This document shows, piece by piece, positions 8,205 to 15,678 of a stretch of 57,994 nt of DNA. A model generated the notes under the pieces. It saw only the letters and a program-made list of their open reading frames with translations. It had not been told where the DNA came from and searched no databases. The stretch is taken from NCBI GenBank assembly GCA_009775365.1, contig VSPM01000007.1:1-57994 (forward strand). Reading direction: 5' to 3'. The translations under genes were made by a program, and so were the position numbers. This DNA is from Muribaculaceae bacterium (GTDB lineage: Bacteria > Bacteroidota > Bacteroidia > Bacteroidales > Muribaculaceae). Position 1 is the first letter of the stretch, and every line of letters begins with the position of its first letter.

Positions 8205-8233
8205 TCCCATCACCCAGATTCTGAGTGATGGGA
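8205..8233 (-). terminator. intrinsic terminator (minus strand) with no gene upstream
   Basis: TCCCATCAC (8205-8213) pairs with GTGATGGGA (8225-8233). Read on the minus strand, the stem is followed by eight T residues, a classic rho-independent terminator. No minus-strand gene is visible between here and the Fic remnant. Confidence 0.7.
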
Positions 8234-8668
8234 TATAATTATGGCACAAATAGAATGGTAAGCTCTGTTAGTCTGCGATTGTGAGTCTTGATTGTCTCCC
8301 TATATATGACCTCGGGGAGATTTTTTACGGTCTTCATCCTTCTTTAGTGATTCTGTGTAATAGAACAATGTTGAAAAACATGGTAAAATTCAACTCGGAA
8401 ACTAGCGATGTTATTGAGGATATTTTATTGATATACAAAATATTACAACTATAAAAAAAGAACATAAAAGTTGGAATATTCTACCGAACACCCTACTTAT
8501 TAGATATTGCGCTATGCCTCACGCCGGGAAATACAGGGAATCATGGAAATTATTTTGAGCTACGACTACTGATTAAAATGTCCGATTTTATTCAATACAG
8601 CGTTTTTATTGAATAAAATCATAGCAATGTCGAATTAAGGGGATGTTCTAAACTCAGTTTTTTGTAAT
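8234..8668. other. gene-free AT-rich stretch with a 14-bp inverted repeat
   Basis: No convincing reading frame on either strand. It contains one perfect inverted repeat, GATTTTATTCAATA (8584-8597) and TATTGAATAAAATC (8607-8620), separated by nine bases. This could be an operator or the hairpin of a small RNA. The remainder shows nothing recognisable. Confidence 0.6.
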
Positions 8669-8722
8669 AATCGCGATTTTAATCGCAAAAATTTGTACCT
8701 TTGTATTCTCTTAATCGTGATT
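8669..8722 (+). promoter_or_regulatory. promoter with overlapping palindromic operators (Fic remnant)
   Basis: TACCTTTG (8696-8703) is a -7 element. It is flanked by the palindrome AATCGCGATT (8669-8678), an overlapping GCGATT-TT-AATCGC (8673-8686) and, downstream, AATCGTGATT (8713-8722). The sites bracket the core promoter, which is what an autorepressor would need. ATG 8729 follows directly. Confidence 0.55.
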
Positions 8723-8728
8723 TTTTGT

Positions 8729-8988
8729 ATGGCAGTGAAAGTTGATATCCAGGCACCCTCTCACAAGGCTTCAAATATTATGCAGCCTTGACAGATCCGT
8801 TTGCCCGTGCAATATTCATGATGTTTATGATTAGTGAGGTGCATCCTTTCAACGATGGCAACGGCCGTATTGCCCGTGTGATGATGAACGCCGAACTTGT
8901 CCGTGCCGACCAATCGCGTATAATTATACCGACAGTGTTCCGCGAAGTAAAGTCGGATTGGTTAAATCAGAATATGAAAAATCCATGA
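8729..8988 (+). pseudogene. Fic-domain protein, internally deleted and frameshifted
   Basis: Translation would start at ATG 8729 (MAVKVDIQAP), but the frame closes after 20 codons. In another frame, from about 8767, GFKYYAALTDPFARAIFMMF leads into the Fic active-site motif HPFNDGNGR at about 8839-8865, which holds the catalytic histidine and phosphate-binding loop. The sequence then ends after IIIPTVFREVKSDW, so both the N-terminal domain and the C-terminus are missing. Fic proteins transfer AMP or related groups to target proteins. This copy cannot be functional as read. Confidence 0.75.
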
Positions 8989-9099
8989 ATCAAATTAAGT
9001 CGCAGATATAATGTGTTTTATACAATTATACAAATAGAATTATCAAGACAAATTCTCATTGTTTTATATTATGAATAATTCCGGAAAATTTAATTAAAA

Positions 9100-9799
9100 A
9101 TGAGTAGAGTTATACTGGAGAGATTTATATGTTTCATTATGCTTCTATCCATTAATATGGCTGCGAACGCTAACGACGATATCGAATCTAAAATGTGGCA
9201 AGCAACACTTTTTGGGGGTCTGTATCTAAATAATGAGCAGGCATGGCAACTGGAGCCGTCTGTGTCTTGGCATTTTCATAAAAATATCGGCATCCGGCTG
9301 GGACTGGAATTTACAAGCCAGTATAATCAGCCAAGCCACCGGACCATAATTGACGGACATGAAGCAGAACTCGCAAGTAATGAACGGGATATTGCTTGGA
9401 TTATTTTCAAGCCTTCAATGGTCTTCAAAACCCCCCGAAATCTGTAAAACTAAAGATAATTATTATCGTCTTTGGTTTCAGGCAGAACCGGGCATCAGTT
9501 TTGCCTGTCCATTCAGAAATTCTCTTACATATGAAATAAAGGAGTTCCATGGAGCTGTAGGCCAAACAGTTGATTATCGGAGATTCCTGAACAAAGGATT
9601 AAAATGGTTTTATTGGAATGCAAGAATTTCAGTCAACTTTGCCATAGACCGAATTGTAATCGGAGCCGGATATTATATTTCCAATCTTGACTACTATTCC
9701 GGGCGAAGAAACGTCACATTAGCAAATGGACATAGATTCCTTGTGCCGAAAAAAGAATTAAGCCAAAGTGTTTTCTTATCTTTAAGTTATTCGCTATAA
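9100..9799 (+). pseudogene. outer-membrane beta-barrel protein split by a frameshift at a C6 run
   Basis: The first frame (9100-9447) has a signal peptide (ICFIMLLSINMAANA) and beta-strand-like sequence such as WQLEPSVSWHFHKNIGIRLG. It stops just after FKTPRNL. The second frame continues with KDNYYRLWFQAEPGISF and ends at 9799 with SQSVFLSLSYSL, whose alternating residues and terminal aromatic/hydrophobic pattern suit a barrel end. Removing one C from the six-C run at 9431-9436 joins them (FKTPEICKTKDNYY) into one protein of about 232 residues. The break is either a real mutation, a phase-variable tract or a homopolymer sequencing error. Confidence 0.65.
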
Positions 9800-9938
9800 G
9801 CAGCTTTCTAAAATATATAAATGTGACGCATTTGGGAGGATAATTTTTTGCTTGAGCAAAGGTGTTTAGCGGGCTGAATTCCCGGAACAAAAGCGGGAAA
9901 TAAATCCGACTGAATCTCGCTAATTGAAAATTTATTGT

Positions 9939-9947
9939 TAACTTTGC
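9939..9947 (+). promoter_or_regulatory. -7 element directly in front of the start codon
   Basis: TAACTTTGC ends only three bases before the ATG at 9951, so transcription would begin at or within a few bases of the start codon. This implies an essentially leaderless mRNA. The same TTTGCATCATG arrangement occurs before clpS. Confidence 0.6.
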
Positions 9948-9950
9948 ATC

Positions 9951-10934
9951 ATGCGCAGCCTACTTTACATCATCATGCTGCTGGTCGTTGCCGGATGCAG
10001 TTTTTCGAGTTCTCAGCCAAAAGTGCTCGACGAGGCTCAACGTCTGCTGCAAAACGACCCCTCAGCAGCTCTATCCAAACTTAATGACGTAGACATCTCT
10101 GAATTTCAAGACTCTGCCACCATGGCGAGATGGGCGCTCTTATATAGCGAGGCGATGGTCATAAACAGACTCGCAGCTCCCACCGACACTATCGTAAACA
10201 TTGCCATTGACTATTACAGCCGTCATAACCTCACCGACGAGTTTCAGAAAGCATCCCGGCTGAAAGCATTGATAATGTCGTCCGAACAATCAAATGCTCT
10301 CGCAACAGCTCTATATCTTCAGAAAGAAAAAGAGTTTCTTCTGTATAAAGAACGTGCAAAACGGGAGCTGCACACATTTGTCGGGCTTGTTATAATTCTT
10401 ATAGCCGCCGGTATAATAGTATGGATGCGCCAAAGGCTAAAGATGCAGTCGCTACAGAACGAAGCCCTCATGGCTGAGGCTTCCGGACTGAAAAACCGTA
10501 TAGACGCAAACCGCGGACATGTTGACCGACTGGAGACAAAACTTCACGGGCTCCTTGAAAACCGGTTTGCACTCATCGACTCGCTTTGCCAGACATATTA
10601 TGAATCTCAAGGAACAAAAACCGAGAGAAAGGCAATAATCGACAAAGTTAAAAGTGAAATTGAATCGGCGCGGACCGACTCGTTTCCCAAGATGGAACAG
10701 GCTGTCAACGACTGCCGCGACAACCTCCTTGTCAAAGTCAAAGACAGCTATCCCGACATAAAGGCAGAGGAATATCAACTTTTAGTCTATATTGCCGGAA
10801 GGCTATCCTCTCGAACAATAAGCCTTCTTCTCGGGGAATCGGTCGATGTGGTCTACAAGCGCAAATCAAGACTTAAATCGCGCCTTAAAGAGACAGTAGC
10901 CCCCTCCTGCCCCGACATAATGAACGTTTTCTGA
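9951..10934 (+). CDS. membrane lipoprotein with coiled coil and C-terminal HTH-like domain
   Basis: 327 residues. The lipobox VVAGC follows a short hydrophobic signal (MRSLLYIIMLLVVAGC). Residues 25-120 form TPR-like helices (LLQNDPSAALSKLNDVDISE), then one membrane span (FVGLVIILIAAGIIVWM, about 143-159), a coiled coil, and a C-terminal part (IKAEEYQLLVYIAGRLSSR then LLGESVDVVYKRKSRLKSRL) that looks like the recognition region of a regulator. It is a shorter version of the protein at 6003-7856. It is followed by a TonB-dependent receptor with its own promoter, so it may sense and control that receptor; this is inference from position. Confidence 0.65.
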   Translation: MRSLLYIIMLLVVAGCSFSSSQPKVLDEAQRLLQNDPSAALSKLNDVDISEFQDSATMARWALLYSEAMVINRLAAPTDTIVNIAIDYYSRHNLTDEFQKASRLKALIMSSEQSNALATALYLQKEKEFLLYKERAKRELHTFVGLVIILIAAGIIVWMRQRLKMQSLQNEALMAEASGLKNRIDANRGHVDRLETKLHGLLENRFALIDSLCQTYYESQGTKTERKAIIDKVKSEIESARTDSFPKMEQAVNDCRDNLLVKVKDSYPDIKAEEYQLLVYIAGRLSSRTISLLLGESVDVVYKRKSRLKSRLKETVAPSCPDIMNVF

Positions 10935-11051
10935 CCGGCTTTCAGCCATTGTCAGACTTTTTCAGGACACACATTTATATCTCTCTAATTATAAACATAT
11001 TACAAACCTGCATGTCAGACTGAAGATTTGGAATGAGAAGGCGTTTCTGAG

Positions 11052-11060
11052 TAATTTTGC
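11052..11060 (+). promoter_or_regulatory. -7 element of TonB-dependent receptor gene
   Basis: TAATTTTGC lies 18 bp upstream of ATG 11079 and matches TAnnTTTGC. Confidence 0.6.
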
Positions 11061-11078
11061 AACAAAAATAAAACTCAT

Positions 11079-13160
11079 ATGAACGCTAAATTATTCATTG
11101 CAATCCTGACCCTGATTCTTGCAGCCAAGACAAGCAGGGCACAGAATCAAGAGGCGACCGACAGCCTCACTCGAGAATTGCAAGAGGTGGTGGTGACTGC
11201 GAAACAACCCGCCACAAAACTTGTAGGCTCCACTCTCGTGTCAACCATTCCCGGCACAAATCTTGCCGACCTCGGCACTGCCCTCGACGTGCTCGCACAG
11301 CTTCCTATGCTAAAAGTGCAAGATGATGCGGTGAGCGTGATCGGCAAAAGCAATATCGAAATCTATATCGACGGCCGCCCTATGCGAGATGACCGGGATT
11401 TGCAGCAGATTCTTTCATCTAATCTCAAGAAAGTGGAATTGCTTATGGCGCCGGGAGCGGCATATGAAAGCACAACAGGGGCCGTGCTGAAAATAACGAC
11501 TAAACGTAATTTTGTGCAAGGGCTGTCGCTTACCGACCAATTCAACCTCCAGCGGCGACGCCGATGGTCGGTCATGGATTATCTCGCTGTCGATTATAGA
11601 GCCGGCTACTGGGAATTTTTTGTCAACGGCACCATCAATCTCAACAACTCCCTTGCAAAAGGATTCACTACCAACACTCTTATATATGAAGGCAAAGAAA
11701 CCGTGGTGGGCAGCAGCCAGCATAATTCTTATCCCACAGCCACCGGTGTTGTCAAAGCAGGACTAAACTATGCCAAAGGCTCCCAATCGTTTGGCGCATA
11801 TTACCGCTATAATCCTGAACGCGGTGATTTTAAAAACACAGGCAGCGAATGGCTTAACGATAACCCCGAAATCAGCACTAATATAGACAAGCATACCAAA
11901 GCGCACAGCCATCTGATATCGCTCTATTATGAAAACTCGTTTGCCGAAAAATACCTTCTTCATTTTGACGGGGATTTTCGCCGGTCATATCAAAGTAATA
12001 CAGTTGCAACTACCTATCCTACATCGTCTAATCCGGCAGTGAACTCAACAGATAAACGAACATCAACCCTTTGGGCAGGTAAGCTATATCTGAATCTTCC
12101 TCTTTGGAATGGTGATTTTACAGTCGGGACTCAGGATAGCTATACGCACACTTCTCTTGATTACCGTATGCTTAATGCCTCAGTAAGCGAGTATATTCCG
12201 TCTTCCCTGACTGATGCACGGCAAACTTCCGCCGCTTTGTTCGCTTCGTGGTCCCATATGTTCGGCAAGTTCTCCCTTTCGGTGGGTGCAAGATATGAAT
12301 ATGTCGATTATGGCTTCAAGGTAGACGGCAAACGCGATGAGGATGTCTGCCGCCGCGACCATCTGTTAACGCCTGACGTGTCGGTCGGTTACTCTTTTAA
12401 CGAAGAATCGCAGATAAGCCTCAGTTATAAAATGGCGACGGTCAAACCTCCATATTCACAACTCACCGGTTCGCTGAATTATGTTGGCTTGCACCAAATC
12501 GAGGGAGGGAATCCGGCATTGCATGACGAGCGAATGCACGACATTCAACTTTTCGGCATGTGGAAAGGCTTCATGCTCCAGGCTGATTACACCCACGCAC
12601 TTGACTCCTATTCTTACGTCAAACAATTATATCTTGCCGACAAACTCCAGCTAATCATGCACCCGGTCAATATTGACGTTTCGGCACTGAGTCTCTATCT
12701 TGCATGGAGTAAGCCTGTGCGCCGATGGACTCCGAATGTAACGGTCGGTATGTATCGGCAGTGGTTACAGCTTGACAATCACAGATACGACAAGCCGATA
12801 TTCTCCTACTATTTCGACAATTCTTTCTCCTTTCCTCACGGGTGGACGATTACAGCCAATATAAGCGGCAGTTCGCATGGAGATATGCACACCAATCGTT
12901 TCGGAGCCACATGGTTCACAATGGATGCCTCAGTCGGGAAAACATTCCTCGACAAGTCTCTGACTGTAAAACTATCGGCTACTGATATATTCAACACATC
13001 AAACAACGACTGGACTATGAACACATATGGCATATTCGTCGACAAGCGCCAAAACTATGACCGCCGCGGCATATCGCTCAACGTCATCTATAACTTCCAG
13101 CCTCGCAAAAGCAAATATAAAGGCTCCTCTGCCGCCGAATCAGAACTTAAACGACTCTGA
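11079..13160 (+). CDS. TonB-dependent outer-membrane receptor (OMP beta-barrel family)
   Basis: 693 residues with signal peptide MNAKLFIAILTLILAAKTSRA. A TonB-box-like LQEVVVTAK follows at about 33-41, then a plug domain (ALDVLAQLPMLKVQDDAV; IEIYIDGRPMRDDRDLQQIL; LMAPGAAYESTTGAVLKITT), then a barrel of about 520 residues with many aromatic alternating strands. The carboxypeptidase-regulatory domain usual in Bacteroidales receptors is absent. It is probably an active transporter for an unknown ligand, energised by TonB. No SusD partner is adjacent, so it is unlikely to be a standard polysaccharide-utilisation pair. The C-terminal tail FQPRKSKYKG resembles the tail of the fragment at 15390-15554. 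Confidence 0.85.
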   Translation: MNAKLFIAILTLILAAKTSRAQNQEATDSLTRELQEVVVTAKQPATKLVGSTLVSTIPGTNLADLGTALDVLAQLPMLKVQDDAVSVIGKSNIEIYIDGRPMRDDRDLQQILSSNLKKVELLMAPGAAYESTTGAVLKITTKRNFVQGLSLTDQFNLQRRRRWSVMDYLAVDYRAGYWEFFVNGTINLNNSLAKGFTTNTLIYEGKETVVGSSQHNSYPTATGVVKAGLNYAKGSQSFGAYYRYNPERGDFKNTGSEWLNDNPEISTNIDKHTKAHSHLISLYYENSFAEKYLLHFDGDFRRSYQSNTVATTYPTSSNPAVNSTDKRTSTLWAGKLYLNLPLWNGDFTVGTQDSYTHTSLDYRMLNASVSEYIPSSLTDARQTSAALFASWSHMFGKFSLSVGARYEYVDYGFKVDGKRDEDVCRRDHLLTPDVSVGYSFNEESQISLSYKMATVKPPYSQLTGSLNYVGLHQIEGGNPALHDERMHDIQLFGMWKGFMLQADYTHALDSYSYVKQLYLADKLQLIMHPVNIDVSALSLYLAWSKPVRRWTPNVTVGMYRQWLQLDNHRYDKPIFSYYFDNSFSFPHGWTITANISGSSHGDMHTNRFGATWFTMDASVGKTFLDKSLTVKLSATDIFNTSNNDWTMNTYGIFVDKRQNYDRRGISLNVIYNFQPRKSKYKGSSAAESELKRL

Positions 13161-13180
13161 CTCAGTTCTCTCATATTCCT

Positions 13181-13209
13181 TTGGCTTCCGGAGATAATCC
13201 GGAAGCCAA
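13181..13209 (+). terminator. hairpin after TonB-dependent receptor
   Basis: TTGGCTTCCGGA (13181-13192) pairs perfectly with TCCGGAAGCCAA (13198-13209) over a five-base loop, 20 bp after the receptor stop. There is no T-run, so it may terminate weakly or protect the 3' end. Confidence 0.55.
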
Positions 13210-13215
13210 TACCTG

Positions 13216-13469
13216 TGAGAATGATGAAATTCCGGCAATGCGAAAGCCGTAGGCTTTGTTCTCGAGGGTTCCATCCTTGCCAATTATGCCAGTGCGATAC
13301 TCAGGAAGAAGATGCCTACCGACAGTTATTAGTGCGCTACCCGCGTCTGTTCGAGATTGTATCACTCGGAGAGATTGCCTCCTGCCTCAACATTTCACGC
13401 CGTCAGCTTCACCGAATCCGCGAAACATTGCCTTGTGAAAAATTGAAAAACTGTCACAAAGGCACATAA
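13216..13469 (+). pseudogene. Crp/Fnr-family regulator remnant
   Basis: Two frames carry pieces of one protein. One (from about 13243) reads KAVGFVLEGSILANYASAIL, like the cyclic-nucleotide-binding fold. The other reads AYRQLLVRYPRLFEIVSLGE then IASCLNISRRQLHRIRETL, the winged-helix end typical of Bacteroidales Crp/Fnr proteins. The frames are joined by a shift near 13300, and much of the sensor domain is gone. Confidence 0.6.
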
Positions 13470-13489
13470 AAAAACGCGTATTTTATGTA

Positions 13490-13498
13490 CCTTTGCCA
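13490..13498 (+). promoter_or_regulatory. orphan -7 element
   Basis: TACCTTTGC fits TAnnTTTGC, but no gene follows within 240 bp. It is probably left over from a deleted gene. Confidence 0.35.
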
Positions 13499-13592
13499 AA
13501 GTATGTCCGTCATATGTGATGTTTATAGAGGCGTAGGGCCGAAATGTCGCTAAAAATTAGTAACTTTAAGGTTAAAAAGGGTATTTAACATG

Positions 13593-13684
13593 ACTACAAC
13601 GAAACTATTAGGCAATGTAAGAAATTTAATTTTACACACATTGAATATCAACGCCTTACATTATTAAATGTAAGATGTTGTAGT
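13593..13684. repeat. possible 92-bp MITE-like hairpin element
   Basis: ACTACAAC (13593-13600) and GTTGTAGT (13677-13684) are terminal inverted repeats. Inside, CTTACATT (13655-13662) and AATGTAAG (13667-13674) form a second stem. The interior is AT-rich and has no useful reading frame beyond 25 codons. Target-site duplication was not evident. Confidence 0.3.
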
Positions 13685-13706
13685 TTGTTGTCTGTGAATT
13701 TAGAAG

Positions 13707-13715
13707 TAACTTTGC
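13707..13715 (+). promoter_or_regulatory. -7 element of small membrane protein gene
   Basis: TAACTTTGC lies 23 bp upstream of ATG 13739. Confidence 0.55.
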
Positions 13716-13738
13716 AACCGAAATCAAAAATATTCGTC

Positions 13739-13990
13739 ATGAAAGAAAAGATCGACTTAAAAAAATTAATGTATTGTATATTGCCGGGAGTTCTATATGT
13801 CGCGGTATCCGTCTCTCTGCCGGATTTGAGTCATACACTCGCGGCTGTATTGACTGCATTTGTGTTTCTTGCAGTATATTATCTCCTTCCCAAAAAACTT
13901 ACGGCATGGAAACGATACTTGATATCTTCGGCAGCGGTGATAATCCTTGCGTGCATTGCAAGATTCAGCAAACATATATTATTATACTGA
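13739..13990 (+). CDS. small three-span membrane protein, hypothetical
   Basis: 83 residues from ATG 13739; upstream in-frame codons overlap the promoter. A basic N-terminus (MKEKIDLKKLMY) is followed by three hydrophobic stretches: ILPGVLYVAVSVSL, TLAAVLTAFVFLAVYYLL and YLISSAAVIILACIARF. It lies 20 bp before the disrupted S41 peptidase and may have been co-transcribed with it. No family was recognised. Confidence 0.6.
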   Translation: MKEKIDLKKLMYCILPGVLYVAVSVSLPDLSHTLAAVLTAFVFLAVYYLLPKKLTAWKRYLISSAAVIILACIARFSKHILLY

Positions 13991-14010
13991 TAAGTATCTT
14001 TCAAAAATAA

Positions 14011-15293
14011 ATGAATATGAAGACTAAAATCCTTCTTTTGCTCTCGTTTGCAATGGCATTGCAATGCTTCGCGAAAATGACCTTACACCCTATCAAAAGG
14101 CGGCTATCGCCACCCGTTTCGCGTCTGAGGTAAAATACAATTTTGCCGGATATGACAAATTTGCGCAGAACTATGACAGCATTTGCCGTGCAGAACTTCC
14201 GAATCTCGTCAACACGCAGTCCGATGAAGAATTCAGCGAAAAACTGCAGCTATTCGCCAATATGCTTAAAGACGGTCATACAAGCATCGGATTCAGTGCC
14301 GATGTAACATACGCTCCAATCAGCCATAAAAGAATTGGCGACAAGATTTTCGTTACAGGCGTATATTCCGACGAATATGCTCAAAAGGGTGTTCGCCGTG
14401 GCACAGAACTTGTCGCCATCGACGACTTGCCGGTTATCGAATATGGCAACCGGTATGTAGTGCCATATATCCCTTCATCCACTCCGCAGTGGTCTAACAC
14501 CTATCCGTTCAATTCGATAAACCTTACAAAAGGCAATCGTGGTGTTCCTGTCAAACTTACTTTCAAGAACGAAACCGGAAAGACTTTCGATATTACCGAC
14601 AATCGGCAATCCACGTGGGGCATTGTAAATCCCGACATGTCGATTCAGTTTGATTCACTTCCCGGCAACATCGGGCTTTTGAGAATACCAAGTTTCCAAT
14701 CAAACAACTTTAATGTTCAGGCTTTTGGCGACCTTTTCGAGCAAAAGATTGTCCCGACCGATGGCTTAATCATAGATATTCGCGACAATACCGGCGGCAA
14801 CAGCCAGGTCGGGCAGATAATTATGATGCTGCTTGCTACCGATACGATTCCGCAAGCCTCTTGGAAAACTCCTAAATATGAAGCCGCTTACGCTTCATGG
14901 GGCTAAAAGTGGGACTCTGAAACTGTCGCATCTGATTCTATCGTGCCGTTCTGCATATCCCACCCGAATGATATGCCGAAATATGACAAACCTATAATTC
15001 TGCTTGTCAACGGCTCAACATTCTCGGCAGCAGAAGACTTCGCCGTTCTATTCAAAAACGCAAAACGCGGAAAAATCATCGGAACTCCGACCGGCGGCAG
15101 CACCGGCAACCCGATATTCATTGATTTGGGCTGGGGCTATAACGGAAGAATCTGCACCAGACACGAGAAACTTGCAGACGGCACGGAATTTATCGGCGTC
15201 GGCATTCAGCCCGATGTCGTTGTTGAAGAAACCGAAAGCGTCATCTTCGGCAAAGACAACGTAATTGAAGAAGCATTGAAGCTATTAAATTAA
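14011..15293 (+). pseudogene. S41-family peptidase, secreted, with frameshift and internal stop
   Basis: The signal peptide (MNMKTKILLLLSFAMALQCFA) starts at 14011, but the mature sequence (ENDLTPYQKAAIATRF) is in another frame, so one base is missing near 14074. The core then runs to TAA at 14904-14906 within YEAAYASWG and continues in the same frame (KWDSETVASDSIVPF) to 15293. The C-terminal half holds NGSTFSAAEDFAVLF, the serine nucleophile region of S41 proteases, and GTPTGGSTGNP further on. An intact copy would be a periplasmic or surface serine protease of about 426 residues. Two independent lesions make real decay more likely than a sequencing error. Confidence 0.85.
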
Positions 15294-15320
15294 TAAAACA
15301 GCAATCATACAATAAGGAAA

Positions 15321-15350
15321 CCTCGGCAGTGATGTCGGGGCTTTCTTGTT
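15321..15350 (+). terminator. terminator after S41 peptidase remnant
   Basis: CCTCGGCA (15321-15328) pairs with TGTCGGGG (15333-15340), with two G-U pairs, followed by CTTTCTTGTT. Confidence 0.5.
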
Positions 15351-15389
15351 GTCACCTCATTAGCTGTGATGTTGGTTACAATATACAGC

Positions 15390-15554
15390 GGCGACATACA
15401 GACCTGCATGTATAACCACCGCGAACCCAGAAACATTACTTTTACCGTAAGATATACTTTCACTAATTTAATTCAACCAACAGGTACTTTCAATATAGCT
15501 CGTTCCAAATATAAAGGAACCGGTGCCGGTAAAGCAGAGAAGCGTAGAATGTAA
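15390..15554 (+). pseudogene. C-terminal scrap of a TonB-dependent receptor
   Basis: The frame reads YNHREPRNITFTVRYTF and ends ARSKYKGTGAGKAEKRRM, the typical last strand and basic tail of OMP-barrel receptors; the receptor at 11079-13160 ends similarly. Between these parts is a ten-codon insertion bounded by the direct repeat ACTTTCA. The rest of the gene is missing. Confidence 0.6.
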
Positions 15555-15632
15555 TAACGGATAATCAAAAATATTGGCATCATATCGGCCTTTCTCTTGG
15601 CCTAATACTCATTTATTGAAGAAATTTACATG

Positions 15633-15675
15633 AAAGCGCGGCGCAGAAAGCAAACAGCTTCTGCGCTGCGCTTTT
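15633..15675. terminator. bidirectional-looking terminator between converging units
   Basis: AAAGCGCGGCGCAGAA (15633-15648) pairs with TTCTGCGCTGCGCTTT (15659-15674) with one G-T mismatch and an A/T-rich flank. It lies 4 bp after the stop of the minus-strand gene at 15679 and downstream of the plus-strand remnants. Confidence 0.7.
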
Positions 15676-15678
15676 CAT

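Noticed and set aside
8788..8988. The Fic fragment as a functional short protein
   Set aside because: It lacks the start codon, the N-terminal helices and the C-terminal helix of the Fic fold, although the HPFNDGNGR motif is intact.
1..8988. Integrated prophage or conjugative element
   Set aside because: Only remnants of unrelated genes are present; there is no integrase, capsid, relaxase or transfer gene and no att-like direct repeat around the region.
14904..14906. TAA in the S41 peptidase as a recoded stop
   Set aside because: TAA recoding is not known in this lineage, no recoding signal is visible, and the gene carries a second lesion upstream.
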